Source of the DNA: Myxococcus llanfairpwllgwyngyllgogerychwyrndrobwllllantysiliogogogochensis
GTDB lineage: Bacteria > Myxococcota > Myxococcia > Myxococcales > Myxococcaceae
DNA: 64,000 bases
Assembly: GCF_006636215.1 (NCBI RefSeq)
Contig: NZ_VIFM01000013.1
Span: 24,967-88,966, forward strand
Direction of reading: 5' to 3'
In this document: piece after piece, positions 27,574-36,608 of the stretch
Layout of the letters: the number at the start of each line of letters is the position of its first letter
Position numbering within the stretch: position 1 is the first letter of the stretch
Made by a program: the position numbers and the translations under genes
The notes under the pieces: model-generated
Told to the model about the DNA's origin: nothing
The model's input: the letters and a program-made list of their open reading frames with translations, nothing else
The model's database searches: none

Positions 27574-30369
27574 TTACGGGTGACTCGTCGGGTCCGCCGG
27601 GTTCGTGCCGGCGGACCGCTCGTCGCCATCGCGGAAGCCGTCGAGGTCCCGGTCGATGCCGATGCGCGTTCCCGAGCCCGGGGGCACGCACGTGTACGTC
27701 AGCACGCCGTTGCTCGCCGTGGTGGCGGCGCGAAGGTTCGCATCCGACACTCCTGGCAGACCCTGTCGGTCGACGATGAACTGACCTCCTCCCACGTAGA
27801 GGAAGCCCGCATCATGTGGGCCCACCCGGCCCTTGGCGACCAGGTCGCACTCACCCGCGTTCGCTCGCGCCACCAGCAGGTTGATGCGCGGCGCCACCAC
27901 GGCGGCCTGGGCTGCCGTCAGCGTCACCTGCTGGCCGACGATGGGCGCCAGGTTCGTGTCGAAGACGAAGATGAACTGCTCCATGTTCTTCTTCGCCGCG
28001 ACGCCCTCCGGCGTATTCGGGATGCCCACCGAGTTGAAGATGGGGTGGAAGTCGAAGCCGCTGTTGAACGCGAAGAGGGTGGGAACGGTGCCGTCGCTGT
28101 TGAAGCCGAAGCCGCGCACCTGGTCTCCCATGAAGGGGTCCACGGGCAGATTGCCCGTGGCGAAAGGCGCGCCGAACATTCCGACCTTCTGGTACGCGTT
28201 GCGCAGGTGCGGCACCTTGGGAAACTGCGGCACCACGTCGAACGACGACCGACCGTCCGTGCCAAAGAAGCCCTTGAAGACACCTTCGCCAGGGTTCGCG
28301 TTGGGGTCGAGCGTGTGGCACGAGCCGCAGGGCCCGTGGAAGAACGTCGTCGTGTTCAGGAAGAAGTCCCGGCCCGCCTGCTGCGTGGTCGTGAGGGAGT
28401 TGTCCAGCTTGCGGATGGGGTTGGGCGGATAGACGACCTGAAGCGCGAAGTCGGTGAACTTCTGGAGTTGCTGCGGCGTGAGCTGGGCGTTGCGGCCCAA
28501 CAGGTCCATGAAGGCCGGGTTGAACTGCTTGAAGGCCTCCGACTCATTGAAGGAGCCGTTGTTGGGCTGGGCGTTCGCCGCGCTGTCTCCGCCGTTGCGG
28601 TCTCCTCGCCAGTGCATGGGGCCGTGGTTGGCCATGCCTCGGAGGCTCTGCGTCGTCATCGGGCCCTTCAGCGGGTGGAAGGCCGTGCTCTGACCGAACG
28701 TCGGATCGCTGCCGAACTCGGGCATGATGGGGACGACGGGGCTGGGGTTGTTCTTCACCGCGCCGTCCGGGTTGCCCAGGTCCCAGGCCAGGCTGTCGAA
28801 GTCGCCGAAGATGTGGCAGCTGGCGCACGAGGAGTCGCCGTGGCTGGAGCTGTTCCGGGCGTCGTAGAGGAACGGACGGCCCTCCACCACGCTCGAGGGC
28901 TCCGGGTTGTACATGGGCAGGTGGGCGATCTCCTGGCGAGTCGTCGTGTTGATGACGGAGATGGCGTTGTCGAAGCGGGTGAGCACGTAGAGCCGCCGCC
29001 GCGCCTCGTCCAGCACCAGCCCCGTGGGGCCGCCGCCGGTGAGCTGAATCTGGTTCGCGGCGTTCGGCACGAAGGTGTCCGCCTCCAGCGCCGCGGTGGA
29101 GTAGATGCCCAGCTTCGAGGAGCCGAAGGCCGTGACGAACAGCGTGGCGCCGTCGGAGGTCACCGCCATGCCCAGCGGCTGCGCGAGGCTCTTCTCGCTC
29201 TCCGGATTGGGCGTGGGCGCGCAGCAGGTGCCGTAGTTGATGTGCTTGTTGAGGTGGCGCGGCGTGACGCTGGTGGGGCCGAGCACGGTGATGCGGCTCT
29301 CGTGGATGTGGCCGCGCAGCGTGGTGTTGGCGAAGGTGCCGGGCCCCTCGAAGCGCAGGTCATTCCGGGCCTCGGTGTTGCTGACGTACACCTTCCCGTT
29401 GGCGGGGTTGACCACCATGTTGAACAGGATGGTGCCCACGCCGGCGTAGACGCTCCCGCTGCCGGTGAGCGGCGCGGGCGGGTTGGAGGTGGCGTCGATG
29501 GCGAAGACGTCCTTGTCCGGCAGGGACAGGCGCACCTGCGGCGTCCACGAGCGGTTCACCACGTCCACCCAGTCCTGCCCGTTGTACTTGACGATGACGG
29601 AGACCTCCGGGGCGGGGACACCCGCGAAGTTGGTGTTGGGGCTCGGAACGCCGCCCGCGGCCTCTCCACCGTTGGGAATGGCCGCCTCATGCAGCACCGT
29701 GGTGCGATTGCCGGAGTGGAAGGCCGCCGCGTACACCCGCGAGCCGTCGGGCGTCGTCGCCAGGGCCCGGGGCGTGTCGGCGAACAGCGACAGGATGGTG
29801 AGCGGCGTGCCGCCCAGCGAGCTGCCCAGGTGGTCCGAGTCGAAGACCCAGACGTCGGCCCGGCCCACGCCCGGCGTGGTGAGCTGGGGGTCGAACGGCG
29901 CGTTCTGTCCGCGATGCGCCGCGGTGATGAACGCGCGCCGCCGGCCCGGGCCCGCGAAGACCAGGTCGCGAGGCTCGTCACCCACGAGCAGCGTGCGCGT
30001 CACGATGCCGCTGTTTCCCTCACCGTCCACGCGGACGATGCTGACGCTGTCAGACAGGTGGTTGACGACCCAGACCTCGTCGTTCGTCCTCGCGGCGACG
30101 GCCACGGGCTCCAGGCCCACCGGCACCGAGCCCCGGTGGCTGAGGCCACTGTTGCCGACGCGGAAGATCTCCAGGCGGTTGTCCGGCGTGTTGACGGCGA
30201 ACAGCAGCCTGCCGTCAGGGGAGAGGGCCAGGGGCCGCACCTGTCCGCTTTCGAAGAGCGTGAAAGGCGCCGCCACGGCTTCTCGGCTTGAAAAGACTCC
30301 CGCCAGCAGCAACGTCAAGACAACGCTTCTCAGCGAACCAGCTCGAACGGCAGTGCACCGGGGTTTCAC
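27574..30369 (-). CDS. Exported beta-propeller protein with two haem-c motifs (cytochrome c peroxidase/MauG-like C-terminus)
   Basis: 931 residues from a GTG at 30369, chosen because GGAGG sits about six bases upstream and a clean signal peptide follows directly (TVRAGSLRS-like basic start, VVLTLLLAGVF core, cleavage after AVA near residue 35). An in-frame ATG at 30546 would put 59 extra residues before the signal. Residues about 45-480 are repeated beta-propeller blades (LSPDGRLLFAVN, TSDGATLFVTA, DEARRRLYVLT). Two CxxCH haem sites follow, CASCH at C515 and CGSCH at C681, as in di-haem peroxidase-like proteins. The C-terminal DRDLDGFRDGDE is a calcium-type thrombospondin-3 motif. Probably periplasmic or surface redox protein; substrate unknown. 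Divergent from the pirin gene with 219 bases between starts. Confidence 0.85.
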   Translation of the reverse strand: MKPRCTAVRAGSLRSVVLTLLLAGVFSSREAVAAPFTLFESGQVRPLALSPDGRLLFAVNTPDNRLEIFRVGNSGLSHRGSVPVGLEPVAVAARTNDEVWVVNHLSDSVSIVRVDGEGNSGIVTRTLLVGDEPRDLVFAGPGRRRAFITAAHRGQNAPFDPQLTTPGVGRADVWVFDSDHLGSSLGGTPLTILSLFADTPRALATTPDGSRVYAAAFHSGNRTTVLHEAAIPNGGEAAGGVPSPNTNFAGVPAPEVSVIVKYNGQDWVDVVNRSWTPQVRLSLPDKDVFAIDATSNPPAPLTGSGSVYAGVGTILFNMVVNPANGKVYVSNTEARNDLRFEGPGTFANTTLRGHIHESRITVLGPTSVTPRHLNKHINYGTCCAPTPNPESEKSLAQPLGMAVTSDGATLFVTAFGSSKLGIYSTAALEADTFVPNAANQIQLTGGGPTGLVLDEARRRLYVLTRFDNAISVINTTTRQEIAHLPMYNPEPSSVVEGRPFLYDARNSSSHGDSSCASCHIFGDFDSLAWDLGNPDGAVKNNPSPVVPIMPEFGSDPTFGQSTAFHPLKGPMTTQSLRGMANHGPMHWRGDRNGGDSAANAQPNNGSFNESEAFKQFNPAFMDLLGRNAQLTPQQLQKFTDFALQVVYPPNPIRKLDNSLTTTQQAGRDFFLNTTTFFHGPCGSCHTLDPNANPGEGVFKGFFGTDGRSSFDVVPQFPKVPHLRNAYQKVGMFGAPFATGNLPVDPFMGDQVRGFGFNSDGTVPTLFAFNSGFDFHPIFNSVGIPNTPEGVAAKKNMEQFIFVFDTNLAPIVGQQVTLTAAQAAVVAPRINLLVARANAGECDLVAKGRVGPHDAGFLYVGGGQFIVDRQGLPGVSDANLRAATTASNGVLTYTCVPPGSGTRIGIDRDLDGFRDGDERSAGTNPADPTSHP

Positions 30370-30588
30370 ATCATCCTCCAGGGGAGAGGGACTCTTCCCT
30401 CCCTCCGTCGAGGGAGTGACGGTTGGAAGGGAATGCGGAATCTTCCGTGGATACGGTGTGAGCCGTAAATACTGGCATTCGCTTTCGTGGAAATGCCCGT
30501 GACGGTGACGCAGTCTCATGGGTCTGGAGTGTCCGGACCTACCCATGGCATGTCCGGACGGAGCGAATTTTTACAGGAGTGTGCGCCG

Positions 30589-31536
30589 ATGGCCTGGAAG
30601 ATGCCCGAGGAACCCTATGTCGACGCGGAGCCTGGCTCCGCGCTGGAGACCGTCATCGTTCCGCGCACGCGGGACCTGGGGGATGGCTTCGAGGTCCGCC
30701 GGGCGCTGCCGTCGTCGCGGCGGCGGATGGTGGGCCCGTTCATCTTCCTGGACCAGATGGGGCCCTCGGTGCTCCAGGCGGGCAAGGGGCTCGACGTGCG
30801 GCCCCATCCGCACATTGGCCTGGCCACGGTGACGTATCTGTTCGACGGCGAGGTCCTGCACCGGGACTCGCTGGGCGTGGTGCAGACCATCCGGCCCGGC
30901 GCGGTGAACTGGATGGTGGCGGGACGCGGCATCGTCCACTCGGAGCGCACGCCGCCGGAGGCGCGCGTGAAGGCGAACCGGCTGTTCGGCATCCAGTTCT
31001 GGGTGGCGCTGCCCGGCAAGCACGAGGAGGACGCGCCGTCCTTCGTACACACGCCGGTGGAGGCGCTTCCGGTCATCCAGGACCACGGCCTGGAGCTGAG
31101 GCTCATCGCAGGCGAGCTGTTCGGCGAGCGTTCTCCGGCGAAGACGCAGTCAGAGCTGTTCTACGCGGACGTGAAGCTCGACGTGGGCACCCGGCTTCCC
31201 GTGCCTTCAGTGCATGAGGAGCGGGGCCTGTTCATCGCGGAGGGGCAGGTGGAGGTCGGCGGCGAGAGCTTCGGTCCCGGTCAGCTCCTGGTGCTGCGTC
31301 CGGGCGCGGACGTCGTCGCCCGGGGCGGCGGGGCCACGCGCTCGCGCTTGTTGCTCTTTGGCGGCGAGCCCATGGATGGGCCGCGTCACATCTGGTGGAA
31401 CTTCGTCTCCAGCTCGAAGGAGCGCATCGAGCAGGCCAAGGAAGACTGGCTCGCGGGGCGCATCGGCCAGGTCCCGGGTGAGACGGAATTCATTCCGCTC
31501 CCGGAGCCCGAGCCAAACGTCCCCCGCTATCCCTGA
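30589..31536 (+). CDS. Pirin family protein
   Basis: 315-residue bicupin of the pirin family. The iron-ligand pattern is complete: HPHIG (H73, H75) and GIVHSE (H117, E119). Pirins are iron-binding proteins reported as quercetinases or as regulators of metabolic enzymes, so the cellular role here cannot be fixed. ATG 30589 is used because AGGAG lies about ten bases upstream and homology begins there; the frame is open further upstream. The C-terminal extension is typical of longer bacterial pirins. Cytoplasmic. The short lipoprotein gene follows after 168 bases. Confidence 0.88.
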   Translation: MAWKMPEEPYVDAEPGSALETVIVPRTRDLGDGFEVRRALPSSRRRMVGPFIFLDQMGPSVLQAGKGLDVRPHPHIGLATVTYLFDGEVLHRDSLGVVQTIRPGAVNWMVAGRGIVHSERTPPEARVKANRLFGIQFWVALPGKHEEDAPSFVHTPVEALPVIQDHGLELRLIAGELFGERSPAKTQSELFYADVKLDVGTRLPVPSVHEERGLFIAEGQVEVGGESFGPGQLLVLRPGADVVARGGGATRSRLLLFGGEPMDGPRHIWWNFVSSSKERIEQAKEDWLAGRIGQVPGETEFIPLPEPEPNVPRYP

Positions 31537-31704
31537 CACTAATGGCGGGCTCGGGACCACCTATTCCTTGTCATGCCGGGGAGGCAGCGGACTGTCTCGC
31601 TTCTGACTCCCTGTCGCATTCCCTCTCAGGGGAATGGGAAGGCCGCTCCCGCTATGTCAGTCTGGGAAGGCCGTACAACCCATAAGCTGTCCCTGGAGGC
31701 ACGA

Positions 31705-31998
31705 ATGCAGGCTGGAAAGTATGTCAGCGGTGCGTTGCTTGCGGTGGGATTGATGCTGGCTGGTTGTGGTGGCCCGACAGTGGAAGCCACCGAGGCACCA
31801 GACCTCACTTCGCACGAGGCCCTGGTTCCCGATTGTACGGGTTCCACGGCGGGGACCATCTACTACTCCAACGCGGCGCACACGGCGATGGTGGGATACA
31901 TGGGCTGCGGTTGTGGTCGCTGGACGCGATGGGGACAGACGTCGAGCTACTCCTCCGCCACGGATCTGTGCCCCAAGGAGTACCCGCCCGAGGTCTGA
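31705..31998 (+). CDS. Small cysteine-containing lipoprotein, left copy
   Basis: 97 residues from ATG 31705, with GGAGG six bases upstream; the longer open frame upstream is leader sequence shared only partly with the paralogue. The signal peptide ends in lipobox LAGC (C21). The mature domain of about 75 residues has IYYSNAAHTAMVGYMGC and a CGCGRWTRWG segment, resembling the small DUF6289-type secreted proteins; that family name is a tentative recollection. It is a paralogue of the gene at 38651, about two-thirds identical over the first 50 residues. Function unknown. A strong terminator follows at 32026. Confidence 0.82.
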   Translation: MQAGKYVSGALLAVGLMLAGCGGPTVEATEAPDLTSHEALVPDCTGSTAGTIYYSNAAHTAMVGYMGCGCGRWTRWGQTSSYSSATDLCPKEYPPEV

Positions 31999-32025
31999 GT
32001 GAGCAGACGTCGTCGTGAATAGAAA

Positions 32026-32060
32026 ACGGCCCGCCCCGGAATGTCTCCAGGGCGGGCCGT
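32026..32060 (+). terminator. Strong hairpin terminator after the left lipoprotein gene
   Basis: Perfect 11-bp inverted repeat ACGGCCCGCCC / GGGCGGGCCGT with a 13-base loop, then CGCATTTCC. The same hairpin type follows the right lipoprotein gene, and it insulates the vio operon from upstream transcription. Confidence 0.85.
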
Positions 32061-32295
32061 CGCATTTCCGCTTCCTGAGCAGTCGAGAGTGATTGGCAAA
32101 GCCCGTTAACTATCGGGGCGGCGTTTATCAACATTCTCCTAGTACTGCCTGGTCGATTGTATCCAGCCGGCGAGCATGACTTACTCCAGGGACCATCAAA
32201 TCTTCGTCGGCTGGATTCCGAGGGTTGAGCCATGCTTCTTGCTCAGCACGATGAGGATCCGCCCCAGCGGTCCCTCTTCTGTCCAGAACCTTGAG
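32061..32295 (+). promoter_or_regulatory. Upstream region of the vio operon, no regulator site recognised
   Basis: 235 bases between the terminator and the vioA start must hold the vio promoter. It contains AT-richer patches (TTGGCA at 32093, GCGTTTATCAACATTCTCCTAG near 32121-32142), but no good -35/-10 pair at normal spacing and no lux-box-like palindrome was found. No luxR- or luxI-like gene is in the window. Confidence 0.35.
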
Positions 32296-33600
32296 ATGAC
32301 ACATCATTCAGATGTCTGCATTGTTGGTGCCGGAATCGGAGGGCTGACCTGCGCCACCGGATTGGCGACTTCCCCCCTGAGCAACCGTCTGCGCGTCAGA
32401 GTGTTTGATTTGAATGCCCGCGTGGGAGGCCGCATCCAGTCAAGAAAGCTGGACGGTGGGGAAATCACCGAACTGGGCGCCGCTCGCTACTCGCCGCAGC
32501 TGCATCCACGCTTCCAGGCGCTCATGCACTGTTTCCAACATCAACATGAGACCTACCCATTCACTCAGGCCATATTTCAAGACGACATGCAGGGGACGCT
32601 GAGGACGACCTTGCTCGGCCTGCTCCCCATGCTGGATGAACACCCCCAGGCCTCATTCCTGGAATTCGTCAGCCACTATCTGGGGGAAGGGGAGGCCAGG
32701 AAGATCATCAAGGCCATGGGGTATGACGCCCTCCTTCTGCCGATGGTCTCCGCGTCCATGGCATACAGCATCATCAAGAAGCACCCGGAAACGCAAAGCC
32801 TGGTTGATGACACAAGCAACCAATGGCGCTATGCCCCGGAAGGCTACGGCCAGTTGCTGGCGCGCCTTCAGTGTCAGGCACAGGAGGGCCGGGTCGAGTT
32901 TCGGATGGAACACCGGTTGCTCTCCGTTTCGCGCTCTGGAGATGGATACGGCCTCGCCTTCAGTCATCAAGACCACATACAAATACATCGGGCGCGGCAC
33001 GTCATATTGGCCATCCCACCCTCCGCCATGACACCGCTCAATCTCGGCTTTCCCACCCACTGGAGTCCCTACCAATATGGCTCCCTGCCATTGTTCAAGG
33101 GGTTTCTGACCTTCAATAGCGCCTGGTGGCGAGACTGTCAGATGACAGACAAGGTCCTGGTGGTTAACAACCCCTTGAGGAAGATCTACTTCAAGGGCGA
33201 AAAATACGTACAATTCTACACCGACGGCGAAAATGCGACGTATTGGCAGGACAGCCTGGAGCAAGGCGAGGACGTCTATTTGAAGAGGGTGCGCGCCTGC
33301 CTGGAACAGGTTCTCCCCCTCGGTGGAAAGCCCCTACCTCCCATCAAGGACCATTTTCACAAGCATTGGCCACATGGAGTGGAGTTCTGTCTGGAATCCA
33401 AGGCGGATCAGCCCACCGCCCTGGTTCATCGCGATGGTGTCATCGCCTGCTCGGATGCCTACACGCCGCATGGCGGCTGGATGGAAGGTGGACTGCTCAG
33501 CGCGCATCAAGCAGTTCGGCTCTTGCTGGAACAGCTCACCAGCGCTTCAGAGAACCGGTATCAACAAAGCCCTCGCAGCACCGCTTGTCGAGCGCCATGA
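32296..33600 (+). CDS. vioA: VioA, flavin-dependent L-tryptophan oxidase
   Basis: First violacein-pathway enzyme; oxidises L-tryptophan to indole-3-pyruvate imine using FAD. The 434-residue frame from ATG 32296 (MTHHSDVCIVGAG) aligns from its first residue with Chromobacterium VioA; the in-frame ATG at 32176 adds 40 unrelated residues. Seen: FAD-binding GAGIGGLTCA (11-20), GGRIQSRKLDGG and LGAARYSPQLH, in which R64 matches the substrate-binding arginine of the known enzyme. The lysine in LPLFKGF and the tyrosine in ATYW also match its active-site residues. The C-terminus has SDAYTPHGGWMEGGLLS. The ribosome site is weak. The stop overlaps the vioB start (ATGA), so translation is coupled. G+C is clearly below the neighbourhood. 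Confidence 0.96.
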   Translation: MTHHSDVCIVGAGIGGLTCATGLATSPLSNRLRVRVFDLNARVGGRIQSRKLDGGEITELGAARYSPQLHPRFQALMHCFQHQHETYPFTQAIFQDDMQGTLRTTLLGLLPMLDEHPQASFLEFVSHYLGEGEARKIIKAMGYDALLLPMVSASMAYSIIKKHPETQSLVDDTSNQWRYAPEGYGQLLARLQCQAQEGRVEFRMEHRLLSVSRSGDGYGLAFSHQDHIQIHRARHVILAIPPSAMTPLNLGFPTHWSPYQYGSLPLFKGFLTFNSAWWRDCQMTDKVLVVNNPLRKIYFKGEKYVQFYTDGENATYWQDSLEQGEDVYLKRVRACLEQVLPLGGKPLPPIKDHFHKHWPHGVEFCLESKADQPTALVHRDGVIACSDAYTPHGGWMEGGLLSAHQAVRLLLEQLTSASENRYQQSPRSTACRAP

Positions 33601-36600
33601 GTATTCTCTATTTTCCTCGGCTGTTCTTTCGAGGCTTTGCTCGCGCCAATGTTCCAACCGCGAATCGAAACACGCATGGCCAGATCGACATCGCCACCAA
33701 TACCGTCCTCATGGAAGGTGCTCCGTTTGATCTTCGCCGGCCGCCCTCCGAATTCCATGAGCACCTGAAACAACTGGCTCCCAGGTATGACGCGGAGGGG
33801 AGGGCGGACTCCGGAGGAATCTTCAGCGAGGCAGCCGGCTACAATTTCGGCGGCAACAATCACTTCTCCTGGGAAAACGTCAGGATCACGGGCGTGCAGT
33901 TGCGGGAAGGGGACCTCGACACCAGCGACAGTCTGGTGGGGGCCCAACTGGCGCTCTGGGGAAACTACAACGAATACCTTCGCACGACGTTCAATCGCGC
34001 CCGATGGGTGGACAACAACCCCAGCCGGGCCGACACCACCTTGATATACGCCGGACAGGTGACGCTGAGCGACAAGCACGCTACGCCTCACACTCCGGCG
34101 CTGCTCACGGCGACCATTCCGCGGGCTCATTCCGTTCGTTGGGTGGGGACAGGGCATATCGTCGAGCGCAACGACCACTTCCTCGCCGAAGAGTTCACCC
34201 GCTCGCGGCTGTTTCAATTCTCCGTTTCAAAAAACGACTCCCAGTTCCTGCTCACGTCGCAAGCTTCTTCATCCCCTGGTCTGCGGGCCGTGCTGCAAGC
34301 GCTGGAGGGCGAGGAGGTACAGGGACTGACGGTCCAGTACGCCTTGTTCAACATGTCGACGCCGCGGGGAGCGGATTCACCTGTCTTTTATGACCTGATT
34401 GGCACCGTGGGCCTGTGGTGCCGGCATGAGCTGGAAACCTATCCGGCGGGGCGTCTGCTGTTGCCACGCCAGCCCGGCCTGGGACCGGTCGTGGTGAGGG
34501 TGCAGTCGGACCGGGTGTCTCTCAACATGCCGACCGCCATCCCTTTCACGACTCGAAGCGCCCAACCTGTCTCGGACCAACATCCCACCCATGGCCTGGG
34601 CGGAAAACTGCCGCTGGGAGATCTTGCACTCCTCAACCAGTCCGGCGCACTGGTTGCCAGAATCCCTGAGAAACTCTACCTCGATTTTTGGCGCCATCAT
34701 GGCGTGCTGGATGTGCCGTTGTTGAACTCCGCCACGGATTCGCTTCTCCTGACAAGCGAACACGCCCAGTGGAGAGAAGCCGATTGGGTGGTGCAGTCCG
34801 ACAGCAACCACCTGTTTCTGGAGGCGCCGAACAAGCGGAAGGACCAGGTCTTCCCGGAGACCATCACCGTGCAAAGCCGCCTCCGTGGCGAACTGGCATC
34901 GCACTCGGCGCTCGCGGTGCAGGCTGAAGACTCCGGCATGCTGACCGCGCACCTGACTTCGTCGGCCATGGGGGCTGGCTATGCGCAAGTCACCCTCACG
35001 GGCCAACGCCCTGGCGCGACTCGCGTTGCGCTGAGCGCCGGAGAAGACAGCCAATCCATTGGCGTCAGGGTATTGCCCGACGACTGGCACCTGGATGAGG
35101 TCCCCGCCGAGCAGGTGGACTATGCATTCTTGTATCAGCACGTCATGAGCTATTACGAGCTGGTATACCCCTTCATGTCGAACAAGGTGTTCAGCCTGGC
35201 GGACCGCTGTAAATGCGAAACGTATTCCCGGCTGATGTGGCAGATGTGCGATCCCCTCAACCGGGACAAAAGCTACTACATGCCGAGCACCAGGGAACTC
35301 TCCCTGCCCAAGTCCAAGCTGTTCCTGAAATACCTGACGCACCTCGAAGCGGCCTCCAGGACCTCTCTTCCTGAGCCTCCTGGCCCGCAGCCGATCAGCA
35401 GTAGGGCCCACCTGGTCAAGGAGTTGAAGAGAGCGATCGACCTGGAGCTGTCCCTGCTGTTTCAGTACCTGTATTCCGCCTACTCCATTCCCAACTACGA
35501 ACAAGGGCTCAAGCAGGTTCAGGCGGGCCGTTGGCAGATGGCCGAGCTGGAGCTGGCCTGCGGCACCGAGGACAGGCGCCGCAACAGTGGTGTGCGCGGT
35601 ACGTTGCTGGAAATCGCGCATGAAGAGATGATTCACTATCTGGTGATGAACAATGTGCTGATGGCCTTGGGCGAACCCTTCCATGCGGGCACCCCCATGG
35701 TGGGAGCGCAGGCGCGGCTCCATTTTGGTCTGGATACCGAGTTCTCCTTCGAGCCCTTCTCGGAGCATGTGCTCGCCAGGTTCGTTCGGTTTGAATGGCC
35801 TGGACATATCCCCGTGCCAGGAAAGTCCATCGCGGATTTCTACAGCTCGATTCGCCAGGGGATTCGTGAGCTGCCTGACCTGTTCGACACCCGCCCCGGC
35901 AAACGCGGCGGGGAACATCATCTCTTCTTGAATGAACTGACGAACAAGCTGTTCCCTGGGTATCAGCTGGAGGTTTTTGATCGGGACAGCGCGATCTTCT
36001 CCATCGACTATGTCACCGAGCAGGGAGAGGGGGTCGCGGTCGACGCCCCATCCTTCGAGTCCTCGCATTTCCAAAGACTGCGCCGCATGGCCGCCCGATT
36101 CAGCGCCCAGAAGAAGCCGTTTGAGCCCGCCGTACCGGCATTGAGGAATCCGGCCCTGGAGCCACGTGACGATTGTGTCCAGGTGGTGAACGAGGATGCC
36201 AGGTCGCTGATGGGCCTGTATCAAGGGTGTCATGAGTTGATGGTGCTACTGATGGCCCATCATTTCGCGCAAAAACCGCTGGGCAGTTTGCGCCGCTCCC
36301 GCTTGATGAATGCCTCCATCGACATCATGACGGGTCTGCTGCGCCCTTTGTCGATCACCTTGATGAATACGCCGTCGGGTCTGCCCGGGCGCAATGCCGG
36401 ACCGCCAGTGCCCGAGCCAGTCAAGGGCCAGGTCGGCGGCGATTACGCCTCAGGATGCCAGATGCTGGCTCAGAAATGCCTGACATTGGCGCGGTTGGCC
36501 CGCGGCATTGGCGCGGACCTTGTCGGCGTGGCACCGATAGAAATGTTGGAATTTTTCAATCGTCAACTGACCGATCTGGCCCAGGGGAACATTCCAAGGG

Positions 36601-36608
36601 AGGCCTGA
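33597..36608 (+). CDS. vioB: VioB, iminophenylpyruvate dimer synthase-type protein
   Basis: Couples two molecules of the VioA imine product into the dimer that VioE uses. The 1003-residue frame from ATG 33597 matches the size of Chromobacterium VioB (about 1000) and aligns along its full length: SILYFPRLFFRGFARANVPTA-type start, GNNHFSWENV, QYALFNMSTP, YELVYPFMSNKVFSLADRCK and KCETYSRLMWQMCDP. The C-terminal half carries the ferritin-like domain, with ELSLLFQYLYSAYSIPNYEQG and LEIAHEEMIHYL supplying Glu/His metal ligands. The upstream ATG 33243 lies inside vioA and is rejected. The TGA stop directly abuts the vioC ATG. No frameshift or internal loss is apparent. Confidence 0.97.
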   Translation: MSILYFPRLFFRGFARANVPTANRNTHGQIDIATNTVLMEGAPFDLRRPPSEFHEHLKQLAPRYDAEGRADSGGIFSEAAGYNFGGNNHFSWENVRITGVQLREGDLDTSDSLVGAQLALWGNYNEYLRTTFNRARWVDNNPSRADTTLIYAGQVTLSDKHATPHTPALLTATIPRAHSVRWVGTGHIVERNDHFLAEEFTRSRLFQFSVSKNDSQFLLTSQASSSPGLRAVLQALEGEEVQGLTVQYALFNMSTPRGADSPVFYDLIGTVGLWCRHELETYPAGRLLLPRQPGLGPVVVRVQSDRVSLNMPTAIPFTTRSAQPVSDQHPTHGLGGKLPLGDLALLNQSGALVARIPEKLYLDFWRHHGVLDVPLLNSATDSLLLTSEHAQWREADWVVQSDSNHLFLEAPNKRKDQVFPETITVQSRLRGELASHSALAVQAEDSGMLTAHLTSSAMGAGYAQVTLTGQRPGATRVALSAGEDSQSIGVRVLPDDWHLDEVPAEQVDYAFLYQHVMSYYELVYPFMSNKVFSLADRCKCETYSRLMWQMCDPLNRDKSYYMPSTRELSLPKSKLFLKYLTHLEAASRTSLPEPPGPQPISSRAHLVKELKRAIDLELSLLFQYLYSAYSIPNYEQGLKQVQAGRWQMAELELACGTEDRRRNSGVRGTLLEIAHEEMIHYLVMNNVLMALGEPFHAGTPMVGAQARLHFGLDTEFSFEPFSEHVLARFVRFEWPGHIPVPGKSIADFYSSIRQGIRELPDLFDTRPGKRGGEHHLFLNELTNKLFPGYQLEVFDRDSAIFSIDYVTEQGEGVAVDAPSFESSHFQRLRRMAARFSAQKKPFEPAVPALRNPALEPRDDCVQVVNEDARSLMGLYQGCHELMVLLMAHHFAQKPLGSLRRSRLMNASIDIMTGLLRPLSITLMNTPSGLPGRNAGPPVPEPVKGQVGGDYASGCQMLAQKCLTLARLARGIGADLVGVAPIEMLEFFNRQLTDLAQGNIPREA

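Larger units (their letters stand above)
31660..32063 (+). repeat. Direct repeat flanking the vio operon, left copy
   Basis: Transcription unit made of about 40 bases of leader, a small lipoprotein gene and a terminator. It matches 38606-38986 in the same order and orientation. The strongest match is the leader plus first 25 codons (shared CTGTCCCTGGAGGCACGAAT around the ribosome site and start) and the terminator (shared ACGGCCCGCCCCGGA, then TGTCTCC). The C-terminal codons are more diverged. The vio operon lies exactly between the two copies. Confidence 0.8.

Noticed and set aside
27340..30291. 983-codon open frame on the plus strand opposite the two-haem protein
   Set aside because: The composition is Arg/Val/Gly/His-rich without domains; the minus frame has a signal peptide, propeller blades and CxxCH motifs.
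32061..32295. Lux-box or CviR-type quorum-sensing site before vioA
   Set aside because: No 18-20 base palindrome of the expected form was seen and no luxI/luxR gene is nearby.
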